Shown: one piece after another, positions 33,840 to 35,345 of the stretch
Position numbering within the stretch: the stretch's first letter is position 1
How the letters are laid out: every line of letters begins with the position of its first letter
Origin: Deltaproteobacteria bacterium RBG_16_64_85
GTDB lineage: Bacteria > Desulfobacterota > Deferrimicrobia > Deferrimicrobiales > Deferrimicrobiaceae
Length of the DNA: 35,345 bases
Direction of reading: 5' to 3'
NCBI GenBank assembly: GCA_001798885.1
Contig: MGQW01000073.1
Location: 1-35,345, forward strand
Translations under genes and position numbers: made by a program
The notes under the pieces: model-generated
Told to the model about the DNA's origin: nothing
Database searches by the model: none
The model's input: only the letters and a program-made list of their open reading frames with translations

Positions 33840-34400
33840 TTACCGGAAGGAGCGCTCGAACAGCTCCCGGATCGCCCGGCGGCCGTTTTCCTCCAGGAAC
33901 CGCGTCCCGGTCCCGGTAAACCGGCGATTGCCGATCCGCAGGGCGGCGGGGTCCGCGATCTCCGCCCAACCGTCTTCCTTCCACGCGAACCAGCGGCCCC
34001 GTTCCTGATCGAAGACGAAGATCGGCTTGTTGCAGAGCTTGGCGAACTCGGCGCCCCAGCCGGTGCCGCCGCGCACGGTCCCGTCTTCAAGGATCTTGCC
34101 GATGACGTAGATCTCCTGCCCCGCGTTGACCATGTACCACAACGTCTGCAGCACCTTGCGGATGAACAGGGCATCGGAGTACGTGCGATTCATCAGCTTC
34201 GAGACGTAGGCCAGGCTCACGTCGCCCTTCGAAAGCTCCTCGCGGGAGAGCACCCTCACTCCCCGGACACGCGCGATCCCGTGCCCCTCGAACGTGAAGT
34301 TGACTTCCTCGATCCCGTACGCTTCCGCCTGGACGCCGAACTCGTGCTCCGCGCCGTTCGCGCCGCCGCTGTACAGGACGCACTCCTCTTTCTTCAGCAA
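33840..34400 (-). CDS. SLOG/Rossmann-like protein of unknown function
   Basis: 186-residue cytoplasmic protein that I do not recognise as a named family. It begins [22 protein letters not shown], where [13 protein letters not shown] looks like a SLOG-type nucleotide-binding first loop. [10 protein letters not shown] and [22 protein letters not shown] resemble the second SLOG motif and following strand, so binding of a nucleotide or nucleotide-like ligand is inferred. A C-terminal part ([27 protein letters not shown]) is helical. TTG 34400 has GGAGGC at good spacing; no ATG or GTG fits. It leads the operon with typA and has a palindromic leader. Confidence 0.75.
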   Translation of the reverse strand: MLKKEECVLYSGGANGAEHEFGVQAEAYGIEEVNFTFEGHGIARVRGVRVLSREELSKGDVSLAYVSKLMNRTYSDALFIRKVLQTLWYMVNAGQEIYVIGKILEDGTVRGGTGWGAEFAKLCNKPIFVFDQERGRWFAWKEDGWAEIADPAALRIGNRRFTGTGTRFLEENGRRAIRELFERSFR

Positions 34401-34410
34401 TGTCGCCTCC

Positions 34411-34442
34411 TTTGTTCGCCGCTGCGAACAAAAACTATAGCA
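34411..34442 (-). promoter_or_regulatory. Extended -10 promoter and 22-base palindrome before the SLOG-like gene
   Basis: Extended -10 TGCTATAGT (34442-34434) is followed at once by a perfect inverted repeat TTTGTTCGC-N4-GCGAACAAA (34411-34432) that overlaps the expected transcription start and ends next to the ribosome site AAAGGAGG. It can be a repressor operator or, as RNA, a hairpin that gates translation of the SLOG-like gene and typA. Confidence 0.6.
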
Positions 34443-34494
34443 TGTACCGGACCGGAAGGCGCTTCGCCTGCGTCCGTATCGGCGGCCGTTTTCG

Positions 34495-34839
34495 TTAGGC
34501 GAAGTCGAACAGGTATTCGGTTGCAGAACCGCCGGCACGCTTCGCATAGAGAGCGATTCTCTTCGCAACGAGCCGAAAGTTATCCGGGGGGACCGTCCAA
34601 GGCAGGATCAGGACCCCGGCGTGGGGCAGGCCCTTCTCGAAGAACTCCCGCGTTAGTAGGATGAAGTCGTTCCGGTTGCGGGTGACCAGGCAACGGTCCT
34701 CTACCGCCGCAAGTTCCAACTGCTCCCGGTCGGACAACCCTTGCCTTCCCGACTCGTGCACGCTGGTCGCATCCACTCCCAAGGACCTGAGGATGACGGC
34801 GACTTCGGGGGCGATGTCCTCGTCGAGGCAAATCTTCAC
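34495..34839 (-). CDS. DUF5615-type PIN-like toxin
   Basis: 114-residue PIN-like nuclease of the DUF5615/Mut7-C type. Acidic motifs: LDEDIAP at residues 5-11 and TRNRNDF near 53-59, with GLSDREQLELAA between, as is usual for this toxin group; they would coordinate metal for RNA cleavage. The start is GTG 34839, overlapping the antitoxin stop by four bases (GTGA), the normal antitoxin-first order. By family, it should be held inactive by the upstream DUF433 protein. No evidence on its RNA target. Confidence 0.87.
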   Translation of the reverse strand: MKICLDEDIAPEVAVILRSLGVDATSVHESGRQGLSDREQLELAAVEDRCLVTRNRNDFILLTREFFEKGLPHAGVLILPWTVPPDNFRLVAKRIALYAKRAGGSATEYLFDFA

Positions 34840-35255
34840 CGGGGGGACCTGCGGACGAAGGGGAGTCTTTCCCGGACGATATTTTCGTCCATGTCCCTGT
34901 TCGCGTCGACGAGATCTTCCATCTCCTTGGGGTAGGCACGGTAGTATCCCAAAGCGGCCAGCAACTGCCTGTCGGAGAGCCAGGCATACGCCTTTTTAAG
35001 CCGCTTCTCGTCCTTTCCCAGCGCGAGGTAGGAGGCGATCACCTCCCAGACTTCGATCCCCGTTCCTTCGATTCTCGCCCTGCGGCCCGAAGGGCCGTCG
35101 GCGAATACGACCCCGGGGCACCGCCGCATCTTCGCCGCTTCGGCGATAAGCTCCGAAGCCAGGGAAGAGAAGGTCGCCCGCCGCCCGCGCCGCAGTTGCT
35201 CAATATCCCGGGCCGTTGCGTCGTTGATGCGCACGCTCTTTACGGAAGTCTTCAT
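34836..35255 (-). CDS. DUF433-type antitoxin with N-terminal DNA-binding arm
   Basis: 139-residue antitoxin. Residues 1-45 (TSVKSVRINDATARDIEQL, FSSLASELIAEA) resemble a ribbon-helix-helix or similar DNA-binding arm. Residues 50-115 contain the DUF433 core (RIEGTGIEVWEVIASYLALG, SDRQLLAALGYYRAYPKE), and the tail MDENIVRERLPF probably wraps the toxin. Such proteins bind their own promoter. A strong promoter with palindromes lies just upstream, fitting autoregulation. ATG 35255 follows GAGGTGG. Confidence 0.87.
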   Translation of the reverse strand: MKTSVKSVRINDATARDIEQLRRGRRATFSSLASELIAEAAKMRRCPGVVFADGPSGRRARIEGTGIEVWEVIASYLALGKDEKRLKKAYAWLSDRQLLAALGYYRAYPKEMEDLVDANRDMDENIVRERLPFVRRSPR

Positions 35256-35271
35256 CGGCCACCTCGATTAT

Positions 35272-35318
35272 TACAATTGTATACAGTACATTATATATGT
35301 ATCAGATCTCACCATCAA
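35272..35318 (-). promoter_or_regulatory. Toxin-antitoxin promoter with operator-like palindromes
   Basis: TTGATG (35318-35313), a 17-base spacer, then a perfect TATAAT (35295-35290). Downstream, at the transcription start and leader, are the palindromes GTATAC (35279-35284) and TACAATTGTA (35272-35281), suitable for antitoxin binding. The -35 is only three bases from the CRISPR-like repeat at 35322. Confidence 0.7.
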
Positions 35319-35321
35319 CAC

Positions 35322-35345
35322 ATTTCAATCCACGCGCCCGCGCGG
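35322..35345 (-). CRISPR. Partial type I-C-like CRISPR repeat at window edge (array continues outside)
   Basis: The last 24 bases, read on the minus strand, are GGGCGCGTGGATTGAAAT preceded by CCGCGC. This is the 3' part of the classic type I-C repeat, which ends GCGTGGATTGAAAC and has a GC stem before it. The final C is T here, as expected for the degenerate terminal repeat at the trailer end. Only one partial repeat is inside the window, so the array itself is inferred. Confidence 0.65.

Noticed and set aside
33827-34174. Upstream extension of the typA frame by about 115 codons
   Set aside because: It overlaps the SLOG-like gene in another frame and TypA proteins begin at the [14 protein letters not shown] start.
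34411-34432. LexA (SOS) box in the palindrome before the SLOG-like gene
   Set aside because: The arms run GTTCG...CGAAC, opposite to the GAAC-N4-GTTC type, and do not match the direct-repeat GTTC-N7-GTTC type.

Overview
This is a GC-rich window (above 60% GC by eye) from a bacterium with an outer membrane. It carries lipid A modification genes, Tat-exported iron-sulfur proteins, multihaem c-type cytochromes with NrfD-type membrane subunits, a sigma-54 two-component pair and a MucR-type zinc-finger regulator. Together these suggest a respiring, iron- or metal-associated member of the old Deltaproteobacteria (Desulfuromonadota or Deferrimicrobia-like). This placement is inferred from gene content only. 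Genes are densely packed, and many neighbours overlap by four bases (ATGA or GTGA).

Layout, left to right. (1) 1-5857, minus strand: an NtrC-type response regulator cut by the window edge, its membrane histidine kinase, an Fe/Mn superoxide dismutase, a MucR-family regulator with a clear promoter and terminator, and the pair sixA/NUDIX hydrolase. (2) 5950-9309, plus strand: an MFS transporter and a MEDS-GAF-PAS-PAS sensor with no output domain. (3) 9288-16978, minus strand: a nitronate monooxygenase-like flavoprotein downstream of a six-gene arn operon (arnT-B-C, arnA split into formyltransferase and dehydrogenase genes, arnD). These make and attach 4-amino-4-deoxy-L-arabinose to lipid A. (4) 17103-24106, plus strand: a cytochrome P460-like protein, a PPC/DUF296 protein, an MBL-fold hydrolase, a glycine-zipper lipoprotein, glycogen branching enzyme, an MFS exporter and an exported metallophosphoesterase. 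(5) 24235-30614, minus strand: two successive modules, each a multihaem cytochrome, a Tat-exported four-cluster ferredoxin and an NrfD membrane protein, followed upstream by a rubrerythrin-like gene. (6) 30761-32011: an AT-rich prohibitin gene and an IS91-type transposase scrap, the only clearly foreign-looking part. (7) 32012-35345, minus strand: typA/bipA with a SLOG-like gene, a DUF433/DUF5615-type toxin-antitoxin pair, and at the last 24 bases what appears to be the terminal repeat of a type I-C CRISPR array that continues outside the window.

Functionally, the arn operon, the lipoprotein and the MucR regulator point to cell-envelope control. The two cytochrome/FeS/NrfD modules look like quinone-to-periplasmic-cytochrome electron conduits without a catalytic molybdenum subunit. 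Superoxide dismutase and rubrerythrin suggest tolerance of occasional oxygen. The most unusual points are the CRISPR repeat lying four bases from the toxin-antitoxin promoter, the tandem cytochrome modules, the split arnA in a fully overlapping operon, and a 29-base promoter-like motif shared by two distant genes. All functions are read from sequence motifs by eye; no database search was possible.
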